The translations under genes were made by a program, and so were the position numbers. Below, piece by piece: positions 23,101 to 34,344 of a stretch of DNA of 64,000 bases (positions are counted from its first letter, which is position 1; every line of letters starts with the position of its first letter). This DNA is from Prosapia bicincta. Its lineage: Eukaryota; Arthropoda; Insecta; Hemiptera; Cercopidae. The notes under the pieces were generated by a model. It was given only the letters and a program-made list of their open reading frames with translations. It did not search any database and had not been told where the DNA came from. The DNA is taken from positions 29,149,376 through 29,213,375 of the forward strand of contig JBAIZL010000008.1 in NCBI GenBank assembly GCA_036971475.1. Reading direction: 5' to 3'.

Positions 23101-26100
23101 TTGTTTAACGCAGTATGTAGGCCTAACATAGTATATACGCCTATCTATTATAGCACGGATATTGGCTTGGCGTATTTATGTGGGTTTACACGCATATTTG
23201 TTTAACAGCGTATATATGGCTATTTAGAGTATATTGCATGCTGGTTTAACATAGTATATAAGCTTATGTAGGATAGCATCCATGCTGGTTAGCATAGTAT
23301 TTATGTAGGTTTACACGCATATCTGTTTAGCACAGTATGTAGGCTTAGCATATTATTTATGTAGGTTTACAAGCATATTTGTTTAACACACTATATAAGC
23401 TATCATTCATCCTGGCTTAACATAGGCCTGTGCGGGTAACGGGGATATTTGCCTAATACAGGATGTATATAGGTTAACCTGCATATTGGTTTAACAACGT
23501 ATATATGGCTATTTAGAGTATATTGCATGCTGGTTTAACATAGTATATATGCCTGAAAGTTGGCTTAGCATTGTATGTATATAGGTTGCGTAACTTTTTT
23601 AAATTATATTGTAATATTTGTTGACCGTCATGGGCGTGATAGGTTAGCTATACCATATAGGTTAGCATTGTTAGCTATACCATATAGTACTTCCCGTATT
23701 ATACGGTTGCCAGATTCTACCTGATAGACGAGGTGAAACTAGCTCAGATCATATAGGCCTTGGCCAGTGGTTTACCGACATAGTAGGCCCATGTAAGTCG
23801 GCTTGGCATAGTATGCAGGTTTACACGTATGTTTGTTTAACACGTTATGTGTACTATCATGTATGTATGCCCAACAAGCCTATGTATGATAGCATGCGTG
23901 TTGGCTTAGCATCGTTTTATAACATATATTTATTCACGTTTTGTGATAGGCCTCATTATTAGGGTTCTCCATATATACCTTTATATCTAGATACATTTAC
24001 AGCTATAGGAGATGTCCATTGAGGCTATTTGATTATTTACACTGATTTCTGATTATATATATGTAGGCCTTGGTATGTCGACAGCACACAGTAATTTGAT
24101 ACAGTAATCAAAACATAAACACGTGCCTAGATTCACAACGACATAGCCGTGCTGGTTTTTATGCCTGCTATAGCGGTCGCCGGCAGCCGTTGCGGTTTTT
24201 AGATAATGTGTTATCGCTGCAAGTCTGTACATGTCTAACACACGGTCAAGCGTATTCCCTGAAACGACAGGGCTTTATTGCTTTGTTTATTATTTTGTAG
24301 CATAGACAAATTTTGACATTCATAACCCTTGCCCCCTCTAGTTATGGAGGGTCTAATACCTGAGTCGCTCGAACGCCGATACGTCATAAATCTTTACGTG
24401 GGCTTGATAGGTTATGCATTGGTAGATGTACCCTATAGTACCTCCCATATTAGACGGTTGCCAGGATCAACCTGATAGAGGAGGTGAAAATAGCTCAGGT
24501 CATACGGGGTTTGGCCGGTGATTTACCGACATAGTATGTTGGCCTAGCATAGTATGTATGCAAGCTTGCGTATTTGTTTAACACATTATGTGGACTATCA
24601 TATATATTGGTTTAACATGGTATATGGGCTTTCACGTCTTACTGCGACCGTTTGCGTAAGCCTACCGGGTCCCTGCACTGTGATTGGTCGATTCAACTTG
24701 TTGACTATTTACGCTCGGTTGGTCGGTTACAATTAGTGTTTAGTTGGAATGTTGGTCATTTGATGTAGCCGATCATTTTTGGTAATTTCATTTGATAACC
24801 ACCCTCACTTAATGTAAGATTCCTAGGTTACTTTTACCTATGGGCAGTCTTCGGGATGGCTTTTACCTGAGGCCATGCTCCGTATAGACTATTCCTATGT
24901 CCTGGGTGGCTTTACCGATGGTCTGCCTCAGTGGTAGCTTTACCTAAGGCCTAGCTGGCTTTACCTCACGCCCGGCTCCGCGGTTACTTTACCTATGGTC
25001 TGACACCCGGATGGCTTTACCTAGGACTTGGTGGAGGTATTTGTCTTGGTCGATAGGTTGTAATTGATATAGCAACCAGCCTGGCCGGACTCTTGGGTAG
25101 CTTTACTTAAGGTCTACCTCCAATGGGGCTTTACCTAAGACCAGGCTCAAAGGTAGCTTTACCTTAAGCCTTTTCCTCGGGTGGCTTTACTTAGGGGCCT
25201 GCCTTGGGTTGGCTAAATCCCCGTTGCAGGGATGCTATGCCTGAGGTTTGGGTGGGCCTACCTCCAAGATAGTGTGTTAACTCTGCAGGTTTGCCCCTTG
25301 CCCTGCATCAGCCAATTTATTTAGGGTAGAACACTCTAGTTGGGGTATGCCTACTACTTGCCTAGACTCGCTCAAGCGCTGATACGTCATCAGATAACCG
25401 TTAAATCTTTCCAAAAGTTACCCCCACCACCGGAGCTATTCCGGGTTACTTTACCTAAGAATCGGCCTTGAGATGTCCGTACCCGAGGGCTAGCTCCGTG
25501 TTAGCTTTACCTAAGGCCTAGCTGCCGGGTGGCTGGGCTCGGTTTGGCTTTAACCGATAGCGTGCTCCATATTGGCTCTACCTTGGCGGGTTTAACTGAT
25601 GCCTGGGTGGATTTTACCTAGGACCCCGATTATTTTTGGCGATCTAAAAACAGGTGAAACCGCCCGCACAGCCCACCAAGATGGACTTTAACCATACCAT
25701 ATACGGTCATTTGATCCAGCCGGTCGATTTTCGGCAATTTTATATTTTTTGTAAAAACTACCCCTAGGTAAACCGCCCCCGCAGCAGCCCGTAATGGACT
25801 CTACACGTATCCCGTACTGTCTGTTGATCCAACCGTTCGATTTTCGGCATTTTCGTATTTTATTCAAAAACTACCCCTAGGTGAAACTACCCCTACCGAT
25901 GCATTAATACACTCTAGACATACCCTACCGGCCAAGGCACGTTTATCCAAAATTTTTTCGAAAACTACCCCCCACCCCCAATCCACCCCCGGAGCTACCC
26001 CCGGAGATGGTCCTGAACGTAGCCGAGGTCACCCCCTACACGTAGGTTAGGTTAGGTTTGATCCATTTTGGTTGGCTTAGGTCAGTGTGTTGGAAATAAA

Positions 26101-26412
26101 TTTTTTCGAAAAACTACCCCCCACCCCTCTGGACGTGTTCAAAACCACCCCCAAAGCTACGGTCAGGGTCACGACGTCCGCTCGCATCATCCGAAACTAC
26201 CCCTACAGTCCTAGGTTACGTAGCGGCCGATTTTGTTTTTTTTTTTTTTCGAAAAACTACCCCCTACCCCCCTGAACGTGGTCGAAACCACCCCTTGGTC
26301 TGGGGTCACGGCCGGGATGACCTTGAGCATCATCCAAAACTACCCCTATAGTCCTAGGTTACGTAGCGGCCGAGTTTAGGGGTGGCTGTGCTAGTCTAGG
26401 GCGCGATCTACT
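20177..26412 (-). repeat. Right arm of the inverted-repeat element (6,236 bp)
   Basis: Reverse complement of the left arm. Open frames at mirrored positions encode identical short peptides (for example 21952-22239 and 18063-18350, 95 aa). Further stretches checked by eye also match, including 23583-23622 and 20872-20921. The identity between arms is far higher than that among the repeat copies inside one arm, so the arms are either very recent or kept alike by gene conversion. Confidence 0.9.
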
Positions 26413-26418
26413 CCTTAG
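26413..26418. other. Right target-site duplication, CCTTAG
   Basis: Second copy of the hexamer found at 13884-13889. It is followed by gtaatatttg, the normal continuation of a satellite monomer, so the satellite resumes in phase after the element. Confidence 0.85.
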
Positions 26419-26739
26419 GTAATATTTGTTGCCACCTGGTATTTAGTGGGTATAGCAACCCCGTTTATTGTGGGTAATATATATTGCTTCCTGGTTTAAC
26501 GACGATACTATTTAATGCAACCAAGTTTATCGTTGGTATTATATACTGGTACCAGGTCTATCCTGGGTAATATTTAATGCCACCTGGTTTATCATCGGTA
26601 CATTTTAATGCAACCAAATTAATTCTTTTTAGTATATATTGCTATTTGGATTATCGTGAGTACTATTTAATGTAAGTATGTTTTTAGTGGGTACTATAAT
26701 TTGCAACTAAGTTTATCTGGGTAATATTTAATGCCACCA
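26419..26739 (+). repeat. 31-bp satellite, diverged block right of the inserted element
   Basis: Monomers are recognisable by gccacctgg, gtaatatt and gcaaccaagttta, but differ by many substitutions and some indels, like the block left of the element. The orientation is the same as on the left. Confidence 0.8.
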
Positions 26740-28508
26740 GTTTTGTCGAGGGTACTATTTAATGCCACCAGTTTTGTCGAGGGTACTATTTAATGCAAAC
26801 AAGTTTATCTGGGTAATATTTAATGCCACCAGTTTTGTCGAGGGTACTATTTAATGCAAACAAGTTTATCTGGGTAATATTTAATGCCACCAGTTTTGTC
26901 GTGGGTACTATTTAATGCAACCAAGTTTATCTGGGTAATATTTATTGCCACCAGTTTTGTCGAGGGTACTATTTAATGCAAACAAGTTTATCTGGGTAAT
27001 ATTTAATGCCACCAGTTTTGTCGAGGGTACTATTTAATGCAAACAAGTTTATCTGGGTAATATTTATTGCCACCAGTTTTGTCGAGGGTACTATTTAATG
27101 CAACCAAGTTTATCTGGGTAATATTTATTGCCACCAGTTTTGTCGAGGGTACTATTTAATGCAAACAAGTTTATCTGGGTAATATTTATTGCCACCAGTT
27201 TTGTCGAGGGTACTATTTAATGCAAACAAGTTTATCTGGGTAATATTTAATGCCACCAGTTTTGTCGTGGGTACTATTTAATGCAACCAAGTTTATCTGG
27301 GTAATATTTATTGCCACCAGTTTTGTCGAGGGTACTATTTAATGCAAACAAGTTTATCTGGGTAATATTTAATGCCACCAGTTTTGTCGTGGGTACTATT
27401 TAATGCAACCAAGTTTATCTGGGTAATATTTAATACCACCAGTTTTGTCGAGGGTACTATTTAATGCAACCAAGTTTATCTGGGTAATATTTAATGCCAC
27501 CAGTTTTGTCGAGGGTACTATTTAATGCAAACAAGTTTATCTGGGTAATATTTATTGCCACCAGTTTTGTCGAGGGTACTATTTAATGCAACCAAGTTTA
27601 TCTGGGTAATATTTAATGCCACCAGTTTTGTCGTGGGTACTATTTAATGCAACCAAGTTTATCTGGGTAATATTTAATGCCACCAGTTTTGTCGAGGGTA
27701 CTATTTAATGCAAACAAGTTTATCTGGGTAATATTTATTGCCACCAGTTTTGTCGTGGGTACTATTTAATGCAACCAAGTTTATCTGGGTAGTATTTATT
27801 GCCACCAGTTTTGTCGAGGGTACTATTTAATGCAACCGAGTTTATCTGGGTAATATTTAATGCCACCAGTTTTGTCGTGGGTACTATTTAATGCAAACAA
27901 GTTTATCTGGGTAATATTTATTGCCACCAGTTTTGTCGAGGGTACTATTTAATGCAACCAAGTTTATCTGGGTAATATTTAATGCCACCAGTTTTGTCGA
28001 GGGTACTATTTAATGCAAACAAGTTTATCTGGGTAATATTTATTGCCACCAGTTTTGTCGAGGGTACTATTTAATGCAAACAAGTTTATCTGGGTAATAT
28101 TTAATGCCACCAGTTTTGTCGTGGGTACTATTTAATGCAACCAAGTTTATCTGGGTAATATTTATTGCCACCAGTTTTGTCGAGGGTACTATTTAATGCA
28201 AACAAGTTTATCTGGGTAATATTTAATGCCACCAGTTTTGTCGTGGGTACTATTTAATGCAACCAAGTTTATCTGGGTAATATTTAATGCCACCAGTTTT
28301 GTCGAGGGTACTATTTAATGCAAACAAGTTTATCTGGGTAATATTTAATGCCACCAGTTTTGTCGAGGGTACTATTTAATGCAAACAAGTTTATCTGGGT
28401 AATATTTAATGCCACCAGTTTTGTCGTGGGTACTATTTAATGCAACCAAGTGTATCTGGGTAATATTTATTGCCACCAGTTTTGTCGAGGGTACTATTAA
28501 ATGCAAAC
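26740..28508 (+). repeat. 61-bp dimer array of the 31-bp satellite
   Basis: A dimer of one 31-bp monomer (gttttgtcgagggtactatt...) and one 30-bp monomer (agtttatctgggtaatattt...) is repeated. The gttttgtcg landmark is at 26740, 26771, 26832 and finally 28479; 28479-26771 is exactly 28x61, so there is no net indel across 28 dimers. Variation is confined to a few sites, such as cgaggg/cgtggg, gcaaacaag/gcaaccaag and ttaatgcc/ttattgcc. Confidence 0.95.
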
Positions 28509-31500
28509 AAGTTTTATCGTGGGCAATGTTTAATTGCACCTGGTTTTTCGTGGGTGAAATTAGTGCAAACAAGTTTATTAGGGGTAATATTTATTACTAC
28601 CACGTTTATCGTGGGTACTATTTAATGCAATAAAATTTATTAGGGGTACTATTTATTGCAACCAAGTTTATCGTTGGTACTATTTAATGCACCCAAGTTT
28701 ATTAGGGATAATATTTTCTTCTACCGGGTTTATAGTGAGTACTACTTAATGTAACCAAGATTATCGTGGGTAATATTTAATGCCACCAGTTTTGTCGTGG
28801 GTACTATTTAATGCAACCAGGTTTATTAGGGGTAATATTTATTGCTACCAGCTTTATAGTGAGTACTACTTAATGCAACCAGGTTTATTAGAAGTAATAT
28901 TTATTGCTACCAGCTTTATAGTGAGTACTATTAAATGCAACCAAGTTTTATCGTGGGCAATGTTTAATTGCACCAGGTTTTTCGTGGGCATAATTAGTGC
29001 AAACAAGTTTATTAGGGGTAATATTTATTACTACCACGTTTATCGTGGGTACTATTTAATGCAATAAAATTTATTAGGGGTACTATTTATTGCAACCAAG
29101 TTTATCGTTGGTACTATTTAATGCACCCAAGTTTATTAGGGATAATATTTTCGTCTACCAGGTTTATAGTGAGTACTACTTAATGTAACCAAGATTATCG
29201 TGGGTAATATTTAATGCCACCAGTTTTGTCGTGGGTACTATTTAATGCAACCAGGTTTATTAGAAGTAATATTTATTGCTACCAGCTTTATAGTGAGTAC
29301 TATTAAATGCAACCAAGTTTTATCGTGGGCAATGTTTAATTGCACCAGGTTTTTCGTGGGCATAATTAGTGCAAACAAGTTTATTAGGGGTAATATTTAT
29401 TACTACCAGGTTTATCGTGGGTACTATTTAATGCAACCAGGTTTATTAGAAGTAATATTTATTGCTACCAGCTTTATAGTGAGTACTACTTAATGCAACC
29501 AGGTTTATTAGAAGTAATATTTATTGCTACCAGCTTTATAGTGAGTATTATTAAATGCAACCAAGTTTTATCGTGGGCAATGTTTAATTGCACCAGGTTT
29601 TTCGTGGGCATAATTAGTGCAAACAAGTTTATTAGGGGTAATATTTATTACAACCAGGTTTATCGTGGGTACTATTTAATGCAACCAGGTTTATTAGAAG
29701 TAATATTTATTGCTACCAGCTTTATAGTGAGTACTACTTAATGCAACCAGGTTTATTAGAAGTAATATTTATTGCTACCAGCTTTATAGTGAGTACTATT
29801 AAATGCAACCAAGTTTTATCGTGGGCAATGTTTAATTGCACCAGGTTTTTCGTGGGCATAATTAGTGCAAACAAGTTTATTAGGGGTAATATTTATTACT
29901 ACCAGGTTTATCGTGGGTACTATTTAATGCAACCAGGTTTATTAGAAGTAATATTTATTGCTACCAGCTTTATAGTGAGTACTATTAAATGCAACCAAGT
30001 TTTATCGTGGGCAATGTTTAATTGCACCAGGTTTTTCGTGGGCATAATTAGTGCAAACAAGTTTATTAGGGGTAATATTTATTACTACCACGTTTATCGT
30101 GGGTACTATTTAATGCAATAAAATTTATTAGGGGTACTATTTATTGCAACCAAGTTTATCGTTGGTACTATTTAATGCACCCAAGTTTATTAGGGATAAT
30201 ATTTTCGTCTACCAGGTTTATAGTGAGTACTACTTAATGTAACCAAGATTATCGTGGGTAATATTTAATGCCACCAGTTTTGTCGTGGGTACTATTTAAT
30301 GCAACCAGGTTTATTAGAAGTAATATTTATTGCTACCAGCTTTATAGTGAGTACTATTAAATGCAACCAAGTTTTATCGTGGGCAATGTTTAATTGCACC
30401 AGGTTTTTCGTGGGCATAATTAGTGCAAACAAGTTTATTAGGGGTAATATTTATTACTACCAGGTTTATCGTGGGTACTATTTAATGCAACCAGGTTTAT
30501 TAGAAGTAATATTTATTGCTACCAGCTTTATAGTGAGTACTACTTAATGCAACCAGGTTTATTAGAAGTAATATTTATTGCTACCAGCTTTATAGTGAGT
30601 ACTATTAAATGCAACCAAGTTTTATCGTGGGCAATGTTTAATTGCACCAGGTTTTTCGTGGGCATAATTAGTGCAAACAAGTTTATTAGGGGTAATATTT
30701 ATTACAACCAGGTTTATCGTGGGTACTATTTAATGCAACCAGGTTTATTAGAAGTAATATTTATTGCTACCAGCTTTATAGTGAGTACTACTTAATGCAA
30801 CCAGGTTTATTAGAAGTAATATTTATTGCTACCAGCTTTATAGTGAGTACTATTAAATGCAACCAAGTTTTATCGTGGGCAATGTTTAATTGCACCAGGT
30901 TTTTCGTGGGCATAATTAGTGCAAACAAGTTTATTAGGGGTAATATTTATTACTACCAGGTTTATCGTGGGTACTATTTAATGCAACCAGGTTTATTAGA
31001 AGTAATATTTATTGCTACCAGCTTTATAGTGAGTACTATTAAATGCAACCAAGTTTTATCGTGGGCAATGTTTAATTGCACCAGGTTTTTCGTGGGCATA
31101 ATTAGTGCAAACAAGTTTATTAGGGGTAATATTTATTACTACCAGGTTTATCGTGGGTACTATTTAATGCAACCAGGTTTATTAGAAGTAATATTTATTG
31201 CTACCAGCTTTATAGTGAGTACTATTAAATGCAACCAAGTTTTATCGTGGGCAATGTTTAATTGCACCAGGTTTTCGTGGGCATAATTAGTGCAAACAAG
31301 TTTATTAGGGGTAATATTTATTACTACCACGTTTATCGTGGGTACTATTTAATGCAACCAGGTTTATTAGAAGTAATATTTATTGCTACCAGCTTTATAG
31401 TGAGTACTATTAAATGCAACCAAGTTTTATCGTGGGCAATGTTTAATTGCACCAGGTTTTTCGTGGGCATAAGTAGTGCAAACAAGTTTATTAGGGGTAA

Positions 31501-31805
31501 TATTTATTACTACCAGGTTTATCGTGGGTACTATTTAATGCAATAAAATTTATTAGGGATACTATTTATTGCAACCAAGTTTATCGTTGGTACTATTTAA
31601 TGCACCCAAGTTTATTAGGGATAATATTTTCGTCTACCAGGTTTATAGTGAGTACTACTTAATGCAACCAAGATTATCGTGGGTAATATTTAATACCACC
31701 AGTTTTCTCGTGGGTACCATTTAATGCAACCAAGTTTTTTAGGGGTAATTTTCTTTGCTGCCAGGTTTATAGTGAGTACTACTTAATGCAACCAAGATTA
31801 TCGTG
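28509..31805 (+). repeat. 31-bp satellite with 186/248/434/1054-bp higher-order repeats
   Basis: Monomers here are diverged from each other but strongly ordered. A gcaaccaggtttattag monomer recurs at 29245, 29493 and 29741 (248 = 8x31), and again at 30299, 30547 and 30795, each exactly 1054 bp (34x31) later. A second marker, aataaaatttattagg, is at 28629, 29063, 30117 and 31542, offsets of 434, 1054 and 1425 (46x31-1). The missing base is a single-T deletion near 31272. Open frames up to 163 aa are a by-product of the stop-free 31-bp period. Confidence 0.92.
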
Positions 31806-32130
31806 TCCAAGTAATAATGTCCATGACACTAAATGAATGTCACATTATGCCTAAATTTTGTTAACATAACACAAGTAACAATCGATAAATTAAAGCAGCA
31901 TATTACTCGTAAAACGTAATACAGTACCAGTAACAATGTAGGAGTGTTCATGACACTAAACAAATGTCGTAATAACCCGAGAATATAGGTAACAGAACTC
32001 TAGTAACAAAGGTAGAATGTAAACTACATTAAATAAATTTCGAATTATCCCTGGGATATTAGTAACATAATACAGTGTCAGTAGCAATGTAGGATTGTTC
32101 ATGACACTAAACAAATGTCGAATACCACAC
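31806..32130. repeat. Decayed ~151-bp repeat
   Basis: Two good copies of tgttcatgacactaaacaaa lie at about 31947 and 32097, an offset of about 151 bp, each with caatgtagga in front. A weaker copy with ccatgacactaaatgaatgt is near 31831. No coding signal was found. Confidence 0.6.
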
Positions 32131-32169
32131 CACAGCAAGGGAAAACAAATACATCAAAATACAATACAT

Positions 32170-32680
32170 AAACAGAACTTCAAATAAAATAGCCCGGAAA
32201 TTTCAAAAAACAGGATACAAAATAGCATACAAAACTAATAACTAGTTACAATAAAAAACAACACGACACCAACAACAAAGATAAACTACAAGCACCAGGC
32301 TCATACAAATTAACTGCAGGCTGCACAAACTGCAACAATTTCTACATGGGCAAGCAGGTCGCAACTTCCAACAAAGAGTCGAGGAAGACACAAAATCACC
32401 GAAACAGAATACCGACTCAAATTCCCCAATCACATAAATGAAATTGGATACAAATACACTGCCATTTACCATAACGTAGAAATCTTACACATCAACAGAA
32501 AAAGAACCACATCTCAACACACTACAACAATATGAAATTTACAAACATAAAAAACAAACAAGTACAAACATATTAAACGAACAAACCCAATACAAATCAC
32601 ACATACTCTTTGATACTATCGAAAACCTACCTTTAAAACCGTCACTGCTTGACCTAACAACTCCAAGCAGAAGACACTGA
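32170..32680 (+). pseudogene. Penelope-like retroelement remnant: end of RT linker and GIY-YIG endonuclease
   Basis: Pieces in different frames line up, in order, with the C-terminus of Penelope-like element proteins: GYKIAYKTNN (32213-32242); GSYKLTAGCTNCNNFYMGK (32298-32354), which carries the paired cysteines and the YIG-like FYMG; GRNFQQRVEED (32357-32389), the conserved Gly-Arg and Arg region; FPNHINEIGYKY and VEILHINRKR in one frame (32410-32505); then LNTLQQYEIYKH and ILNEQTQYKSHILFD, ending at a tga at 32678. In intact elements the GIY-YIG nuclease nicks target DNA for reverse transcription. At least four frame changes and in-frame stops show it is dead. The upstream RT domain is missing. 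Recognition is by eye, from knowledge of the family. Confidence 0.85.
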
Positions 32681-32770
32681 TGAAGATCGGCATGGAGAGA
32701 TTGAAAACGTTTGTAAGTTTTTACAAATTTACAGAATTTAAAGTTATTACATAATACAATTTTAAAAACA
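32681..32770 (+). other. Probable 3' untranslated end of the Penelope-like remnant
   Basis: Directly after the final stop comes gatgaagatcggcatgg, then gaaaacgtttgtaag and an AT-rich tail. A short tgatga-type motif followed by aaacgttt is a common layout at Penelope-like 3' ends. The exact end of the element is not visible. Confidence 0.5.
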
Positions 32771-33235
32771 CTAAATTAATGCTAGTGACAACAGTATTGT
32801 CTAAAGTGGGGAATGCTAATATTGGCAGTTGTAATGTTTATTGTAACTGTGATGGAAGTTCGTCACACTCGGTACAATATTTGTAGAAATAAGTGAATAT
32901 TACTTGTGTTTTTAAAAGTTACTACAATATTTTAATTACTGATACAGCATCGGTTTTAGATACCCTTAATATTAGCAATGAGTTTATATTTACTTTTAGA
33001 AGTTAAAGCTTAGTAATAAATACTTATAATTACTACAAAACCACACCCATGTTCAAGCAGTGACCGGGTGTTGTACATGTGACTAAGGTAGTGTGTTAAA
33101 TACAACGCTGGTCAGAAGTTAGTGTATTAAATACAACGCTGTTTAATTTCATTGTTAATAATATCCAATTGTTGTAATCTGCTATAAGTACGTATTATAA
33201 CAATAATATTTCAAACAATTAATTTGTAAAATCTT
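32771..33235. other. AT-rich spacer with a small 31-bp duplication
   Basis: Nothing gene-like is present. A two-copy direct repeat of ttaaatacaacgctg occurs with agtgtgtt and agtgtatt in front, at 33090 and 33121, a period of 31 bp. Confidence 0.5.
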
Positions 33236-33262
33236 TCAATTCCTCCTATTAGTTCATACTCT

Positions 33263-33334
<72 letters not shown>

Positions 33335-33745
33335 CAAATTTCCAATCTTTCATAAAATATTTTATATCCATCCACTCAAGTTCAAATGGATTTTTTTAAA
33401 ATTTTAGTGGATGGCATTTGATGTTAATACAATTTTTTCAAGTATAATTTTAATAATTAAATTTAATGAAATAATTTTAGTTTTCTACGGGAAAAAACTT
33501 TTCAAAAAAAGGGGAAAGGTATGCAATATAGTTATTTCGTCCCATTTGGCTGAAAATAAGTAAAAATATATGATTTCTTAGAAGAGCTGATTTTACGTAA
33601 CAAGTCATGTGGTAGAACAGTTGTTTTAACCCTTAAGTTATGTTACTTTATTTATATTAGTTGAGATTATTTGATAAAAAATAAGAAAAATATATATTTT
33701 TTTAACCAAGTAGGAATTGACTTTAATATTTTTGTTTTGTTTATA
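33236..33745 (+). repeat. Diverged ~490-bp direct repeat, copy 1 (with TA tract)
   Basis: Shares with 34345-34822 the ordered blocks tattagttca, tgttcaaat, actcaagttcaaat, ttgatgttaat, ggaatgcaat or ggtatgcaat, atttggct and attgactttaat. This copy contains a long (TA)n tract at about 33265-33331, which the other copy lacks. Offset between copies is about 1.1 kb. It could be a dispersed element present twice or a very short LTR-type pair, but no clear TG...CA ends were found. Confidence 0.75.
33265..33331. repeat. (TA)n microsatellite
   Basis: An uninterrupted TA run of about 67 bases inside copy 1 of the diverged direct repeat. The corresponding place in copy 2 reads only tttatatatcttg. Confidence 0.95.
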
Positions 33746-34344
33746 TAACTTATATCTCAAGAATCTTATTGGCATTTATAACAAGCTTTAACAACGATCT
33801 AGGCCTATATGTCGCATCATGTCGCTCAAGTACGTTTCTTATCTATTATCTACATAGAAATTCCCTAGTCTGTGATTCTCGATGCAATTACATAAATGTA
33901 CAGTTTGCGGGGATTAAACTGAACAGTGCGTACATTGGGCCCACGTGTCCCCTGACACATGCCCTATCTATCCCCTTTAAGGTGAAGCCTTATGTGCCTG
34001 CAGTTAAGGCTAAGTGCATGTCCCCTGCCAGCCCTGCCCTGCCCTACACTCTGCAAATTAACACAACCTGGATCAATAGATGATTACGTCATGACTTGGC
34101 CAAAATCTAAGCGGATAACATTGCATCCCAAGGTGGAATGGCCGGCGTGTGGTGGACAAGCCGCAACTTCAATGCCGAACGGTTGCCTAATTGCAGTTGT
34201 TCCTCGAATTACATTAGTCGACCTTCTGATCGATGTTTTTTTATATTTATTAAAATATCGAATAACTGTGACTATAGATTGTTCTTCATTTTTTTACAAT
34301 GATTTACAAACCAGTTTTATGCTTTAATTTAAAAAATATATTTT
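33746..34344. other. Segment between the two ~490-bp repeats; GC-richer core
   Basis: The core at about 33920-34180 is clearly richer in G+C than its surroundings. Two overlapping plus-strand frames of 104 aa (33769-34083) and 111 aa (33992-34327) cross it. I recognise no domain, and neither frame has supporting context. It may be the body of a small mobile element bounded by the repeats, or an older insertion. Confidence 0.4.

Larger units (their letters stand above)
13890..26412. mobile_element. Giant inverted-repeat (foldback-type) mobile element, non-coding
   Basis: A 12,523-bp unit made of two 6,236-bp inverted arms around a 51-bp spacer, centred on 20151. Ends read AGTAGATCGCGCCC and its reverse complement, so it starts AG and ends CT. 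It is flanked by the 6-bp duplication CCTTAG and lies in a 31-bp satellite in the same orientation on both sides. Removing it plus one CCTTAG leaves a monomer of exactly 31 bp. I compared both ends, the centre and several internal stretches and found no mismatch between the arms. Equal arm length excludes net indels. The longest open frame is 95 aa and none shows a transposase, integrase or polymerase motif. The 6-bp duplication and AG...CT ends match known Polinton/Maverick features, but other families also give 6-bp duplications. It is probably a non-autonomous element mobilised in trans, of unassigned family. Confidence 0.85.

Noticed and set aside
13890..26412. The palindrome as a sequencing or assembly fold-back artefact
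   Set aside because: An artefact would mirror the flanks too. Here the satellite has the same orientation on both sides, a 6-bp duplication bounds the element, and the satellite phase is restored on excision. Long-read confirmation would still be useful.
13890..26412. Genes inside the palindrome (60-95-aa frames)
   Set aside because: Frames are short, occur as mirrored pairs because of the palindrome, lie in degenerate repeats, and show no known motif.
28409..31546. Open frames of 74-163 aa on the plus strand in the right half of the 31-bp satellite
   Set aside because: Same by-product of the stop-free 31-bp period. Copies at 248- and 1054-bp offsets reflect the repeat order and do not indicate selection on a protein.
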